Assembly: GCA_035236585.1 (NCBI GenBank)
Contig: CP141128.1
Coordinates: 52,379,257-52,443,256 of the forward strand
Direction of reading: 5' to 3'
DNA: 64,000 nt
From: Warburgia ugandensis
Lineage: Eukaryota; Streptophyta; Magnoliopsida; Canellales; Canellaceae
Part shown: one piece after another, positions 11,402 through 24,331 of the stretch
Layout of the letters: every line of letters starts with the position of its first letter
Numbering within the stretch: the stretch's first letter is position 1
Notes under the pieces: model-generated
The model's database searches: none
Seen by the model: the letters and a program-made list of their open reading frames with translations, nothing else
Told to the model about the DNA's origin: nothing
Program-made: the position numbers and the translations under genes

Positions 11402-14400
11402 ATACTAAGAACACTAAAATCAAAGTTTTACTAAAGCAGTTATGGCATTTTGAATATGAAGGGCACTTTAGTAAAAAAGAAGAAATGATTATGATTTAAA
11501 TGGAGGGCTGAAATTGATATCGGCACCCATCCCCTCTTAAGGGGAAAAAAAAAAAAGATTCTTCAATATGTTACCCAACCTAATAGGAAGAAGGAAACCC
11601 AAGAGAGAGAGAGAGAGGAGAATAGAGAGAAGGCATAAGGAAGGGAAGGAAAAGAAGAAGGAATAGGAAAGGGAAAGGAGGAAAGAACACCAAAATACAC
11701 AGTGCTACCATTGATGTTGGCAAAGCAAAGAAGTGCGTGGGTTTCCACCTACTAGAGAATGAATTTGCCTAAGCAAATGATAAACAAGATGGTGATCAAA
11801 CCATTCATCTCACTCCCAACTTACAAATGACCAAGCCCATGTGAGATCATGATGATTGGAGTAGATGTAGACCATTGAATTAAACTTGGAACAGTACACA
11901 CATTGCAAGTGAGTTAAACAAAGTGGCAACTATTTTTTTTATGTTTTTCAGCGTCAAAGGACCCTAAAATCTCACCAAATTTCAAGAAGTGAATGTAAAG
12001 ACAAATCAACAACACTCATAAGTTAGATTTGCAAAATTTTGAAAATTTTAGAATATGCACAATCACTGGCAGTGATCATTTTTCGGTCATCTTATCTAGC
12101 AATGGTGATCAGATTTCAATGACTATAATACATAAAAATTTTATCTCTAAAATCCTTATCACCTGATCTATGCACCTACATCAACAAAAAATTTATTGGA
12201 GGACCATTGATATTTTGATCTAAGCATGGTGTGCAAGTATAAATCTCAAATCTACAAATCCAACCATTGAAAACATGATCGAGCAATAGATCTATGTACC
12301 ATATGACATTAATTCCATAATAATACTAATCTAGAGTGAGAAAAATGTACCAAATGTATGTAAATTGTACAAGGTCTAAACCAATTATTCAAACCTGATC
12401 AATGACAATCTAATGTTAGGAAACATGATCGGACCTCTATTAGCTATTGAAATCATTAATATGTGAGATCAACAACCTAAAATTTCACAAATCAATGGTT
12501 TCTAAAGTGTGTGACAATCTAGACCATTGATGGGAGATCAATAATGTGGATCCACACATTTGGAAAATCAGTTATGGTTATTTTAATGATCCATGACCAA
12601 AATTATAGAATCATGAACCTGATCGATGATAAAAAAAATATGGATTGCAATCTATCAAACTCTCTATATGTTGATCTGTGGCTAACAGAGCCTTGTGTTG
12701 GGGAATCTAATTCTCCATGGGTGATTTGTCATCAAGAGTAGTCAGAATTAAAAATATATTAATATAATATCAAGAAAATAGACTTCTTTTGCAATGATTA
12801 ATCCATGATTTGAAATTTATGAGTATATTGGGACTAGCATGTTGCTAGGTAAATTCATAAATCAAGATGAAGGAGAGACAACCAAACTGAGGATAACATC
12901 AGAAGAGGTAAGTAATTTTACATCAAAGTGCTTTTTCTAAAATGTGAAAAATATTTAAAATTATTTTATTTGCTTGAAAATAGTTAAAATGTGACTTATG
13001 TAACTTCTGATTCCATACAATTGAGCATACATGTATTTCATACAAAACATTAGTTCTAAAATAGCATGTTGGTTTATTAGAAGCTGTGAAAACTTATTAT
13101 ATTGAACTGTGTTTTAAAATGCATTGATTGCATGATATATGAAATTATGAGCAATGATATAACTACATAGAATCCCCAAACTCAATCCTTGTGAGGGTTA
13201 TCTTTATTCCACTATGTAGTGCCATGAGATTTGATTTGCATGACTTTACCATTGCATGATTATTTACTATTTTACTAGTTGTAGAGGCATGTCGTGATGC
13301 CTGGTTATATTATGTTATGATGGGTATATGGGACCCAATGAATGTTGTGTTAGGATAGTTTGAGGACTAATCATCCTCCCTGTGAAATTTCATGTATCTA
13401 ATACCTGGTTGCAATAAGCCGAATTAGGCCATGATTGTGTCATGGGCAGGTCATGGCTTGTGTACTATGTCTCCCATGTGCACAGTGGCATAATCTCCCA
13501 TTCTGGTATCAGCGGGTAGCCTGGACATGATGTGATCTTGTCCACTGCACAGAGGGTCCATAATTTTCAAGATTTGATACTCGTATGTGTACAGCGAGAG
13601 AGGTGCACAAAACTTAAGAATTTTAGGTCGTTAATGAGTACTCATGACCAACGATAGATAGTCAAATTTGGAGTGATTTTACACTCTGGGGACCTCAAGG
13701 AGGCATTTGGATGATTTTATCTCCATATGTTTTGTGAGACATATTGATTGTATTTAAGCATTTTATGATTTTATTCCTTCTTGTCCACTTATTATTTGAT
13801 GATGATTTGATATCTATGGATGGATGAGTATTTGCATAAGAAGATATATGACAGGAAGTGTGTTGCGACTATGCATAGTTTGCGAAATACTTTGCAATGT
13901 TTATTATTGCTTTTAAAACAACATGTGTGGATGCCTTAAATTGAAGAAAATTGAAATCATTTGGAATGAATTTGTCATATAGACTGCACTTTCAGTTTCA
14001 TATTTTATTATAGTATTTATTATGCATCTTATTCTTCATAATTGCATGACATATAACTATAAATATTCGTTTGATTTGAAATTGTATAAATTGTCATATT
14101 GATGATAAAAGGACCTACATAAGAGCAAGCTTTCTAAGATATTGTATTTCTTTAGAATATCTTAGATTCAAATAAATAGAGCAAGAGAAAGGGAATGGAA
14201 GACCGTACTAGAAGTTACAAAAGAAACTGGAGGAGGTAATGTTGAACAGGAGTACAACCTTGTTGAAATTATCTTAGAATTGATGTAGTAGGTTGATTTA
14301 TTATGACTCTTTTTCCATGGACATGTGAATATGTAATATTAAACCTTGGATGTGTGGCTATGACTGGAATGATTCTGGTAGAATTGGTTCAATTTTCTAT

Positions 14401-14723
14401 GCATTTTTTGTAAGACTAAACTTCGATTTTCAAAACATATAGGTATATGTATGCACATGTGATTGGATGGAGATAGAGTGTCTCTTATTGTTATTTTTCT
14501 ATACATCATTTTACTAGAGACACTGCATTGCAAGTGAAAAATGTGAGAGGTCTAAAATGCAGAGTATACTCTACTAGGTTTTCTATAGAAATTAATCAAT
14601 CATTCTTCTAAAAATTCTATGTTTTGAGAAAGAAAAGTGATACTTGGGATTTTCAAAAGTATTTTATATTAGTTATTTTCCTTCATTTGATTTCAAAACA
14701 TCTTCAAAACTTGGGGCCCCACA
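11402..14723 (+). mobile_element. Tekay 3' LTR, second fragment
   Basis: This continues the LTR begun at 3,159. Landmarks shared with the Tekay LTRs at 35,402 and 44,930 are a 'gaattgatactagcacc'-like block (here near 11,510), a GA-rich tract near 11,600-11,690, a 'gcaagctttctaagatatt' block near 14,125 and a 'gatacttgggattttcaaaag' block near 14,640. It ends in GGGGCCCCACA at 14,723. Between lies non-coding LTR sequence with scattered short frames and no recognisable protein. The next bases belong to the inverted Tekay element. It is a distinct subfamily from the 35,402 element because similarity is patchy. Confidence 0.65.
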
Positions 14724-17074
14724 TTTGGAAAAGATTTTGCAAAAAAAGTGGTAGAAAAACCCAAAGAGTCACATGATTAAACCATTTTACATATCAAAAT
14801 CTCGATTCAAGTACTAATCTCAAAAAATACTAAAAAGTTTGAGGGATATGAAATATCCATATACCAAACATATATTATCACATCACTAAGTATCAGCATC
14901 CTGCCACGTTCCACAAAGGCCAGTACAGTATCTACATAGTCTTGACTATCATCTTAGTCTATTTTTAGTTGCTCACACACATGAGCGAGGGATTTATACA
15001 CAAGCTCGAATATCATCCCAGTCAACCATTAGCTACTCATAAACATGAATGACTTAGACACGTGCGTGACTATAATCCTATTCGACTATTAGCTGCTCAC
15101 ACACATGAGCAATCTATACACAAGCTCAACTATCATCATAGTCGAGCAGTACCTCATGCACATGAGTAATTTACACACTGCTGCCTTAGGGAAAAAATCA
15201 AAATTTAGAAATCTAATTCCTCATATAAATCAAGGGATACCCAAGTATCTCATGTAGATAATTCATATGACAAAACAAAATCACATATCAAATCTCAGTT
15301 AGTATATAATGAAATACAAATTAGATGCCAAAAGATGTCCATGTGTCAAGTCTAGCTCTAAAATAAAATCCATGCAATATATTTTTCAAAAAATGCAAGT
15401 TCTAATAATGAAATAAGCTAACTATTTCTACCAAAATTTCAATGACGTCTCATCTGTTTTTCGATCATCATGCATTTAATACATGTAACACCAATCACCT
15501 AATATCACAGTAAAGATGCATTTTTCACAATATGAAGATTCTTGCAAAGTAGTGAGCATATAGCTAAAGATATCGATTGAAATAAAGTCTTCTTATTTTT
15601 AGAGAAAACAAATCTAGCTTAAAAAAATTCCCTATGCCCCTACTTATCTTTCTTCTACTCCTTCACTAAAATCATAATCCTTGAATTTTCAATAGTATCT
15701 ACCCTCAATTTGATAAAAAGATAGAGAGAAGTACTAATTAATTTCCCTCTCTTAAATAGATGTATTAAGATTCTAAGATGGATGATCAGATGACTCACAG
15801 TTCATCATCCAAACTACAAATCATACATATTTGAGAAATTAAGGCATTTAAATTTCATGGGTTAATGTTTTTGGCCATAGATCATGGTCTGAAAATACTC
15901 AATCAATCAATCCATCCTTATATCATGTAGATTTGAGCATTCAAATGGTGAGATTCATAGATCAATTGTTCAATCTTGTTCTTAGGCCACAAATCATATA
16001 GATCAACACTTGCCAACCATTTATCTAGCTGGATTTGATCTTAACTAAATAGAAAATCTTTGATTCTTCTTTTTTTGCTATAGATCATTAAATGTAGATG
16101 AACAAGTTCATAAATCTACTATCCAATTTTGTATGCAATGATAAGATTTGCAGATCACAAGTTGCCATTTGTGATTGAGGTTCGAATCTAACTTTAACTA
16201 GTCAAATGGCCTTTGATCTGACTCTAGTTAGTTTAGGCAAGTAGATCTAGGAAATAGAAATATATAGATGTATCTTTTATGTTTAATTTTAGTCGATGAA
16301 GGATTTATCATCATCGGAGAAGGAGACCAAAGAACAATTATCATCGATAATAGCAAAGTAAGATTAGACTCTTATCTTCTTTCCTTTTAGTCATTAGTGG
16401 CTTCTTGTCTTCATTTAATGCTAAAAAGTTGAAAAATAGCTGCTAAAAAACATAACTACTAGATTCAATGATTTCAATCAAAATCATGATGGAAATTGGA
16501 GAATCTTTGCCATGAAAAGTAGATAGGATGTGGGATTTCTTTAATTTGTTTGTTAGAAGCCATTTCACAAACTTTCCTTATTGATTTCACTAGAGCACAA
16601 GGTTGTTTCCTAGATCGTTGGAGAAGATGTTGATTTGTGTGCTTTTTCTTTGATTGATCATGTGCAATCCAAAAGGAATCGTCATCTTAAACTATCACCA
16701 ATAGTTTTGTTGTCAGAACAGTGATCAATGAAAGGTAGAAGAGAGAGATGACAATTAGTTTATACTACCAATTATCATTTTCTCTTTTATACTTTCATTA
16801 AAATAGAAAAAGGGGGTGTCTTTACCAATTTTGGTCACCTGTTCACTATTTTCATATTTTTCTCATACAAATTCCAATTTTAGTGTCTTAATATCATTGA
16901 AAAGCTCTTTTTGAGCACATTCCAATTTTTATGAGGTTTCATTGAACAATTAGGTGTTCTCAAGTGTTAATTACGTTGAAACTCAAAACATAGAATTTCA
17001 TATTCACATTTCATTTTAATTTAAAATTTAACAAAATTCATACTAAATGAAATTTAAAAAATTAGGGTTATTAA
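14724..17074 (-). mobile_element. 3' LTR of minus-strand Tekay element, left end truncated
   Basis: The right end reads AATAACCCTAATTT on the minus strand, next to a polypurine tract. The body matches the LTR at 28,744-31,664: both have a 'ccaaacatatattatcac'-like block (14,865 and 29,300), arrays of 'ctcacacacatgagcga' repeats, and a similar 'gtcatc' and 'ttgatct' rich right half. About 500 bp at the left edge (LTR 3' end) are missing compared with the 5' LTR, so the junction with the preceding plus-strand LTR around 14,724-14,790 is a deletion or recombination scar. Confidence 0.8.
14925..15180 (-). repeat. Tandem ~66-bp repeats in the Tekay 3' LTR
   Basis: About four diverged copies of a unit with 'gactatcatcctagtc', 'gctcacacacatgagc' and 'atttatacacaagctc' are seen. 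The homologous block of the 5' LTR (29,345-29,535) holds about three. Confidence 0.7.
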
Positions 17075-17090
17075 ATTCTTTCCCTCTTAG
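17075..17090 (-). other. Polypurine tract of minus-strand Tekay element
   Basis: On the minus strand, TAAGAGGGAAAGAAT directly precedes the 3' LTR. Position and composition fit a plus-strand priming site. Confidence 0.55.
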
Positions 17091-17453
17091 AGAATTTTTT
17101 CCTAAAAATTCATTTCACATAATTTCTCAAACAATTTTAGATGTTTCCTTCTCGTCTAATCATTGACTCTAGTTCTAATTTGCCTCTTCCACTGTATAAT
17201 TTTACAAGAGGACATTAACCAAAGAAATTTCTTTGTTCTTCAACTTTTCTTTTCTTTTTAATCTTATACCTCCTTTAATTAGAGAAATCCTAAAAAATAC
17301 ATGATTTTCAACTTCAAACTCTAAGTCCCTACACTACTTATTAGCATAGCTTTTCTATCTACTTTGAGTTGTAAGGAGCTGCTTCCAGTTTTCACTTTAA
17401 TACTCATCCTTAACTTACTGATATATCAGCATCGTTCTAAAAATTCTTCCTTC

Positions 17454-17467
17454 ATAAGTAATTCCTC
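17454..17467. repeat. Target site duplication of Au SINE, left copy
   Basis: ATAAGTAATTCCTC occurs here and again at 17,645-17,658, bracketing the SINE. Confidence 0.9.
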
Positions 17468-17644
17468 TCAAGCCTTAGCACAACGGTAAAAGTTGTTGTC
17501 ATGTGACCTTGAGGTCATGGGTTCAAAGTGTGGAAATAGCCTCTTGCAAAATGCAAGGTAAGGCTATTTACTTTAGGCCCATGTGGTCTGCCCCTTCCCC
17601 AGACCCCGCATAGGCAGGAGCTTCATGCACTGGGGCTGCCCTTT
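17468..17644 (+). mobile_element. Au-type SINE
   Basis: This is a 177-bp tRNA-derived short interspersed element of the Au family found across angiosperms. It has an A-box-like region (TAGCACAACGGTAAA), the family block GTTGTTGTCATGTGACCTTG, a B-box-like GGGTTCAAAGTGTGG, then AATAGCCTCTTGCAAAATGC, CCCTTCCCCAGACCCCGC and a GGGGCTGCCCTTT tail. A perfect 14-bp target duplication flanks it. It would be mobilised by LINE machinery and transcribed by RNA polymerase III. It lies on the strand opposite to the Tekay RNase H that it interrupts. Family recognition is from memory of the consensus; the target duplication is seen directly. Confidence 0.92.
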
Positions 17645-17658
17645 ATAAGTAATTCCTC
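17645..17658. repeat. Target site duplication of Au SINE, right copy
   Basis: This is the second copy of ATAAGTAATTCCTC, immediately after the T-rich SINE tail. Confidence 0.9.
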
Positions 17659-18105
17659 CATATCTTTAAGGCAAACATCACAACTGTCAGTTCCTAATTA
17701 TGAGTAATAATTTACTCCATGCTTTTTCAATTCCTATAAAGTATACTCAATTCTCAGTCACCTTTCTATTTTACATTAACATGCATCCCAAAGCTTTAAA
17801 TAATGTATTGTTGAAAACTACAAAAGTTCCACAACCTAATGGTAGGGTAAGTACTAATGCAATGGTCAACTTCCTCTTTAGTTCCTTCGAACCATGCTTT
17901 GTATGCATCATTCCACACAAATTTAACATCTTTCTTTGTCAACTTTGTTAATGGTAGCAATACATGATAATCTCTCAATAAATCTATGATAGCATCTTGT
18001 AATACCTAGGGAAACTTCATATTTCAATCAATGTCATGGGTGTTTCCCATTCCCATTACCTCTACCTTTACTAGGTCCAATGTAACACTGTCTTTTGAAA
18101 TAATG

Positions 18106-20285
18106 TGTGAGGACCCGGGTTTTTATAACACTTTTTCATATTAATCTTTGAAAATTGGAGCCTTGAGATTTAAGAGAGAAAGTTTTAAATCAAAGAGCAA
18201 AAACATTTTTTCAAGGAAAACTCATTTTTTCAAAAATATTGGTGTCATCCTACATTCCATCATTAACTACTTTCCATGAATATATATATATACACACACA
18301 CATTCGAAAATAAAAAAAAATATATCTTTTGAGTAAATAGTAAGAAGAGGAACATCGAGGCCATAATCCATCCCATAAGCATATACAATCCTTGTATAAG
18401 TTACGTTAAGATGTCCAAACTTTACATTTCTCAAATATATACATACTTAATCCAAAGTTCACTACATAGTAAAATTCTTAAGTATCACTTAGTATATACC
18501 CTCGATCTATAGCAGTGTTGTCGTGTCCCTTGTATTGTGTCCTTCTATTGCCATCTGTCTGAATCTAAGATATTATACATATTCAACATTTACAATATCT
18601 TAGCAAGCAATACTTGCTAAGATAGTTAAGATGCATATCAAAAAGAAATCATGGAAGTGTAGTTTTATCAAGTTTTCTATGCTCAAATCTATATGTCATG
18701 GATGTGTTTCCAAATATACTAATGAAGTTTGCACAATCCATTCAAAAGTAATTGCAAGTTATCATGTAAGTATCAAGATATTCTCAAAGAAATCACATGC
18801 ATAATTCTGCAATAAAATCACAAATGATATTCTCATTTATAGCCTCAAAATCAAACAAACATCAATATCATCAAATATCTTAAATATGTAAAGCTAGTGA
18901 ATATAGTTAACAATAATCATGCTGCAAATGTATGGGGCCCACAATCATCCAATCGATACTAGGTATACACAATGGTAATGAGCTCATACCATGCACGATA
19001 TCATGCTACATAGTCACAAGTACTATCACTCAGTTGTGATTGTACCACCCAAATCATAGGTACTATCACTCAGTTAGGATCATAGCACTTAGATCCCCAA
19101 GGAAAACTAAGCACACATGTTGTCACTCAGACGTAATCGCAACACTGTGCAAGAATCATGGGCTATTATTTTGCAGTATCCATTCCCACGCTCCAAGATC
19201 CACTGCCATACTCCCACTAACACCACCTATAGGATACCCATCATCGCATGGGAGGAAGCAGATCATGGCATGTGGCCTACCCATGATAGCCACACTTGAT
19301 TAGCCCCTTGGGTAGGGTGTCCATAACATATCAATAATCTCAGTGGGTAGGGGGCTAACTCTACTACCCTCCTAGCATAGTATTCACTAGGCCTAAGTCT
19401 ATCTAAATACCAATCAATCATGCCTCCATCCATGTACATATAGAAATCCTCAGGCTCTATGACTATCCAATGAAAATTCACATAAATCATGCGCATACCT
19501 TCTACCCCTACCAAAAATCAAGCTTATTTGGCTTTTATGTTAAATCATGTGAATATCGAATATGTATCACATTTTTCAAGTCATGTTCTTTAAATAAATT
19601 ACATGCATATCGAACATGAAATCATGATGCATCATAATGATACAATTATATATCAAATCATAATCATAGCATGTATAGCAGATTGTAATAAATTTCAAAT
19701 TTAAACTAGTTCATGATGCATAAATCTCATTCTAGTATTTGAAACACATTGTGCTTAGACAAATATCATGCATGTTGAAAATCTACATTTTAAATTCCAC
19801 CTACCTCAAAGTGAGGGAAACAATCTTCCAGGATGCACTACTTCTCTAATCCATGTAGATTGGCATATCTGTCAAACCACATGCATAACATGTTGTCATT
19901 TTCTACTCTCTTATTACCATTTTCTTTTTTTTATATATATAGTCTTATTTCATTCTTAATCCAAGTGATATGGTGTTTATTAATCACTAATCATAGAACT
20001 ATTTCTTTGACTCCTGTTTAACCATCAAGCCCTAGTCGTTGATCAACAATCTAGATCAATTGAATTCCCTTCATTCTTAATGATCTGTGTCTCATAGGTA
20101 GTCTTTCTTCCATGTCAATGATTGATTCATTGATTTGACAGTGGAATTTAAATTTGATTGGTTGGATTGATGTTTCTGGATTACCCTAAGGCTTAACCTT
20201 ACTCAATTTGGAGTTTCTACAACAATCTTACCATTAGATTAGTCTCATTACTACATTGGGGAACTTAATCTATTTGATTTTGATG
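18106..20285 (-). mobile_element. Tekay-type LTR fragment inserted in Tekay RT
   Basis: The left end, TGTGAGGACCCGGG, is the minus-strand form of a Tekay LTR 3' end and abuts RT sequence (ISKDS) at 18,105. Shared LTR landmarks are an 'aatatcttagcaagcaa' block at 18,595 (also near 14,125 and 47,360 on the plus strand), clustered 'ctatcactcag' repeats near 19,025-19,070, and ATC-rich 'gatcaacaatctagatc' sequence near 20,040. No right terminus is recognisable; the LTR gives way to Athila gag near 20,285. The 5 bases before the left end (TAATG) have no matching copy that I could find on the right, consistent with truncation. Confidence 0.65.
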
Positions 20286-20540
20286 TTTCTTAATAGTTTT
20301 CATCATCTCTTTGCTAAAAATTGATAATCTCTATATGAAGGTCATTGGCTTGATGGACGGGGAGGAAATTTTTTAGAAACTTTTTACACAACTGGTCCCA
20401 TGTGGCAATGGAATTGACCTCTAAAGAATTCATCCATGATTTGGTCTTATCTCTCAATGAGAAAGGGAACAACCTAAGTCTAATAGAATCATCCAAAATA
20501 TTTCGAAATCTGAATGTAGATGAAATATCAAGGAATTCCT

Positions 20541-20599
<59 letters not shown>

Positions 20600-20655
20600 A
20601 TAAAATGTTGAGAGTAACTGTATGGTTCTAGGTTTAATTTCAAAGTGGTTTGCAT
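20286..20655 (-). pseudogene. Athila gag fragment with in-frame CT/GA expansion
   Basis: The minus strand encodes a retrotransposon gag core: FLDISSTFRFRN, then DDSIRLRLFPFSLRDK, TKSWMNSLEVNSIATWDQL, and KKFLKNFLP, followed by a stop and QRDDEN. The order and wording match Athila-type gag (DAIRLRLFPFSLRDKAKSWL-like) of Ty3/gypsy elements, the structural protein of the virus-like particle. The N-terminal part is replaced by an alternating Arg-Glu run encoded by the microsatellite at 20,543-20,595, and the part after QRDDEN is missing where a Tekay LTR begins. The Athila primer site and LTR lie to its right at 21,985-24,331, the correct order on this strand. Confidence 0.85.
20543..20595. repeat. 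(CT)n microsatellite
   Basis: About 26 uninterrupted CT units. On the minus strand they read as Arg-Glu repeats in frame with the Athila gag fragment. Confidence 0.97.
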
Positions 20656-22010
20656 TGGTGAGTGGCAAGGTGATACATGACGGAGTCTTTTAGTTAGAGT
20701 GATGCATAGAAATCTCTAATGGCCTTATGTTCAACTACTACTGGTGGGTCTACCATAAGGTTAAGAATTTAATTTCTTACCCCTTGCCTATGGGTTCATT
20801 CAATCTCAGGATCTAATGCTACTAACTTAGTGTTCTGAGATCAACAATCCAGCATGCATAGAGACAAAAACCCATCTAATTGATTCAACCTAACTATATA
20901 CTACTCCTAACTCTAAATGATGCATAATCAATCCGTAATGGTCCACTAACAAGCTAGTTTGATTATCTTTGACAAGGTGTAGGGTGGTAGCATTTGGACC
21001 TAGATCTAGACAACTCTTCATTTTACCTAGTAGTTAAAAGGAATGCTGGGTAAAAGGAAGAGCATTCCCTAGGTCCTGCTCAAGGTGTTTAGTATAATTC
21101 TCATGGAAGGAGGCATTTAGAACCTCAACAACCACTAATTAAAGGCATGAAAAAATCACTTGGATTTTGCATACCTACTATAACCACAATGATCAAGAGC
21201 CACAACAATGATAATACATCTCATTCTAGAAGGGTCCTACAAGCTTGAAACCCTAAGTCTCCTGCTACTTGATTTTAAATTAAAATTTAAGAGTTGGGGT
21301 CACCAACATACAAGGAATTGATTTGCTTACCTAGGTGGGCTAAGGTTCAAGTGATGAAATCAAGTTCTTATCTTATGTGGGTTCTTGTTGGGCCCTTACT
21401 ATCAATGTGTTTCATCCACTATAAAGCAGTAAATGTGCAATGCAATTACAAAGAAAGGAAACTAATGCCTACCTATGTGTTATGTAACAAAGTAATATTT
21501 GTTAAAGAGGTGCAATCTAATGCAACAAGTATAATGAATGACCCTAATCTATGTGAATTACACTACCAACCACTACACTAAATGCATCTACACTAAGAAG
21601 ATAAAAGAGAGTGAGAGAAGAACACAATGGGGATTTTAATGAAGATCAAGTGTGGGCCATCATACCCCACACTTTTCCTGTATTATTACAACCCATTTAA
21701 AATTATATAAATAATTACTAATTACTATGAGGCCTCACTATAAGTTCACTCAAAAACTTAATCTAAGAAAGTAAGGAAATCCTAATTAAGTTCATGAAGC
21801 TTTGGCCCACAGGATCACCACTGCTTCTTTTTCCAAATTGCCCTTACACGAAATAAAGAAATATGCCAATTTATGAGGAATTGGCAAATATGCAAGAATG
21901 ACACAAAAATCTTAATATAATGCAACTAAAACTCCTACTCGAGATAAATAATCTAAATAAAGATCCAACCATAAATCAGATGCAATTTTCCAACAATGGG
22001 CCAAAAAACT
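20656..22010 (-). mobile_element. Athila leader region with degenerate primer-binding site
   Basis: This stretch lies between the Athila gag fragment and the Athila LTR and corresponds to the 5' untranslated leader. Immediately left of the LTR the minus strand reads AGTTTTTTGGCCCATTGTTGG, recognisable as a decayed form of the TGGCGCCGTTGCCGGGG primer site shared by Athila elements. A 95-codon plus-strand frame at 21,294-21,581 has no recognisable domain and is probably chance. I see no other gene here. Confidence 0.6.
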
Positions 22011-24331
22011 TGGTGTAGCTTTAAAATTACTCACAAACACATGAATCATAATAATTACACCCAAGAGAGGTTGATCCCATGAGGAATCTTGTGGGGATTT
22101 TAATAGATTAGATCTTATTTAAATCAATTATCTTTAGCCAAAGAGATTTGGATTTGATTAAACTAGGAATTTAAACAAAATGGAATGGAAAACAAGCATA
22201 AAATTAGACACATGAACTAAAGGAAACTTTCTAAAAATAAAGATCTTCAATGGAATTAGAAAATTTTCTACCTAACATTCATTTAATGGAAAAAACTAAT
22301 GCAAAACTAGAAGGAATTGATCTAAGAAACTTGTTAAAAATGAAACTTTCCTAAACTCGCACTTTCCTAATCCTAAAACTTTATAATGAACTTTCCTAAA
22401 ACCAAAAATTTAATGAACTTCAAACATGGAAATACCAAGAGAAACTTTGCATGAATCATAAAGTTTATAGATGAACAAACTAGAAAATTGCATACTATTG
22501 TAATGCCTAGAACTTGATTCAAAGAAAATCCTAAACACTCTACAAAAATCTCAAACTAATTTCTGATATCATGCATGTAAAACCCAAAAATAAAATCAAG
22601 AGACCAAGAGCATAAAGATGGGAAAGAAATCAACAAGGACTAGTCCTAAATCTTAGTGAGAAACAAGGACAAGATGAATGGGAAACAATGAGATTCAGAG
22701 ATATTATCCTCTAGGCTTTCATTACAAGAGAAAAGAGAACTATGAAGAACTAAGCAAGAAAGGTAAGAGAAGTGGAAGCTAAAGAGAAAGGAGAACAAAG
22801 AGGAACTATGTGTAGGAAACTTAAACAGCAAAGAAAGCAATACAAAAGCCATGAAAGCAAGGAATTAAAGCAAACTAGAAACCTCAAATTGATGTACAAA
22901 AGCTAGAGAAATAAGGCAAGAAAAAGGTGCGGTAGACAATGAAAGCAATCAAGATGTTGAAGTCCAAAGCTCTAAGAATATCTCCCAAGTTGATGGGCTT
23001 GATTTCAAGGAGTTAGAAGCACCCCTCCACATGAATTAGGTGTGAAATTCCATGGAGTATTTATAGAGTTTTGCTTTCCAATTTGATAAGATCCTATCCT
23101 AGGAAGAAAGGATATAATTAGAACTAAAACTCTAATTAGGAAAGTTAGGTGGTTGATTGGAGATAGAGAATTAGAAAGTGTGGTGAGGTAGGTGAGTTGG
23201 ACTCTCTAAATATAAGAAAAGAAAGGGGGAGGCATTGAATTCTAGCCTAGGATGGGCATGGAATTCCTTTCCTTAAGGTATATTGTATGTTGGGATGGAA
23301 AGAAAGTGGAAAAAGGTAGTAAAGAGGGAGGAAGGTGAGGTTGTTGAGTTGGTAATGAAATTAGAAGGTGGAATGGATGGATTTAGAAGGGGGTAACATC
23401 ACTTTTCAAGGAAGTTGGCTCTTGACTCTGAGTACAATTTTTCTATCTTTTTTTGAGAATCACCTAGGATTATGACTAAATAGATTAAATGAATTTTCAT
23501 TGTGGAACTCTTTCCTTCTAAATATATGATAAGGTGTGTAGGAAAGAGAGAGAAAAGAGGGAGGAAAAGAGAGAAACAATAAGAAAATTAGACTTGGTTT
23601 CTCTCTTGATTTGTCCATCTATACATGCATATCTTACCATGTTAATTATCACCCAAATTCCTTTCTAATTATCCCATGAAATTTACTATTTAGCATAGGA
23701 TAATTGCTTCTAAATGTACTCCAATCATGTGACTCCATGTGGAAAGGCTCTCATTTGGCATGGTGGCTTACTTTGATGGCCTAAAGTTTGATGGCTTGAG
23801 TGTCTAAGTCCCTTAGCTTCTGGGCTTGAATGGCTTGGCTTCCTTAAGTTTTCTTGTTAGCCTAAGAAACCTCATGTATGGCTCCAATTTTCATGCAAAG
23901 GTGGTGGAATTGTATGGATTTTTGCTTAAGTCCATTTTAGTCACCTTTTATGCTTCTAATTGCTTCCTTGGACTTCATTTGATTGCCTTAATATGATCTT
24001 CAACCTTGATTGAGCTTTGGAATGATGAAATTTTGGTCTTTGGCCTTTTTTTATCTTGATCTTCAAATTTTATCTTTCTTGATCTCCTCCTTTATATCAT
24101 CTTCTCAACAGCTGCAAAAGAGAAAAAATCCTAATTAAATCCTAAAAAATATAAAAATTCACATTCTTACTCTAGATTAGCTCTTGAACCTTCCAAATAT
24201 CAAACTTTTGAATTATTATGTTAGAAATACATGTATTATGAAATTGCAAAAAAACTCAAGAATAATGCCTCTAATTTATAATATATGGACTACTAATTGA
24301 GTACTTATTATAGAAAGTTGAACACTTATAA
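22011..24331 (-). mobile_element. Athila 5' LTR
   Basis: On the minus strand the LTR begins in a decayed form of TGATAAGTG near 24,331 and ends near 22,011 (GCTACACCA, compare ACAACA elsewhere), next to the Athila primer site. It contains 'gggatcaacctctc' and 'gattcatgtgtttgtgag' near its 3' end, as in the LTR at 1-2,044, and 'aagccatcaaactt'-like repeats near 23,790. It joins RT sequence VMPF of the Tekay element at 24,332, so this Athila copy inserted into Tekay RT. Confidence 0.8.

Larger units (their letters stand above)
17091..18105 (-). pseudogene. Tekay RT thumb/RNase H remnant, split by a SINE
   Basis: Read from right to left, the minus strand gives ISKDSVTLDLVKVE (about 18,095-18,055), a degenerate FLG...YHRFIE, LTKKDVKFVWNDA (near 17,940), EGTKEE, and ELTVVMFALKIWRNYL (about 17,715-17,665). 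In an intact Tekay polyprotein these are the end of reverse transcriptase and the start of RNase H. The Au SINE interrupts just after WRNYL. Left of the SINE only weak resemblance to RNase H/integrase linker sequence remains (RDLEFEV near 17,320), and integrase itself is lost. The upstream part of this RT is at 24,332-25,961, so about 6 kb of other elements separate them. The frame is broken many times. Confidence 0.8.

Noticed and set aside
13504..13514. TGGTATCAGCG resembling a primer-binding site
   Set aside because: It is in the middle of a Tekay LTR with no LTR end before it and no gag after it.
17468..17530. Possible tRNA gene
   Set aside because: The A- and B-box-like sequences belong to the tRNA-derived head of an Au SINE flanked by target duplications; no cloverleaf with a proper acceptor stem is apparent.
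21294..21581. 95-codon plus-strand frame
   Set aside because: It lies antisense in the Athila leader region and has no recognisable domain.
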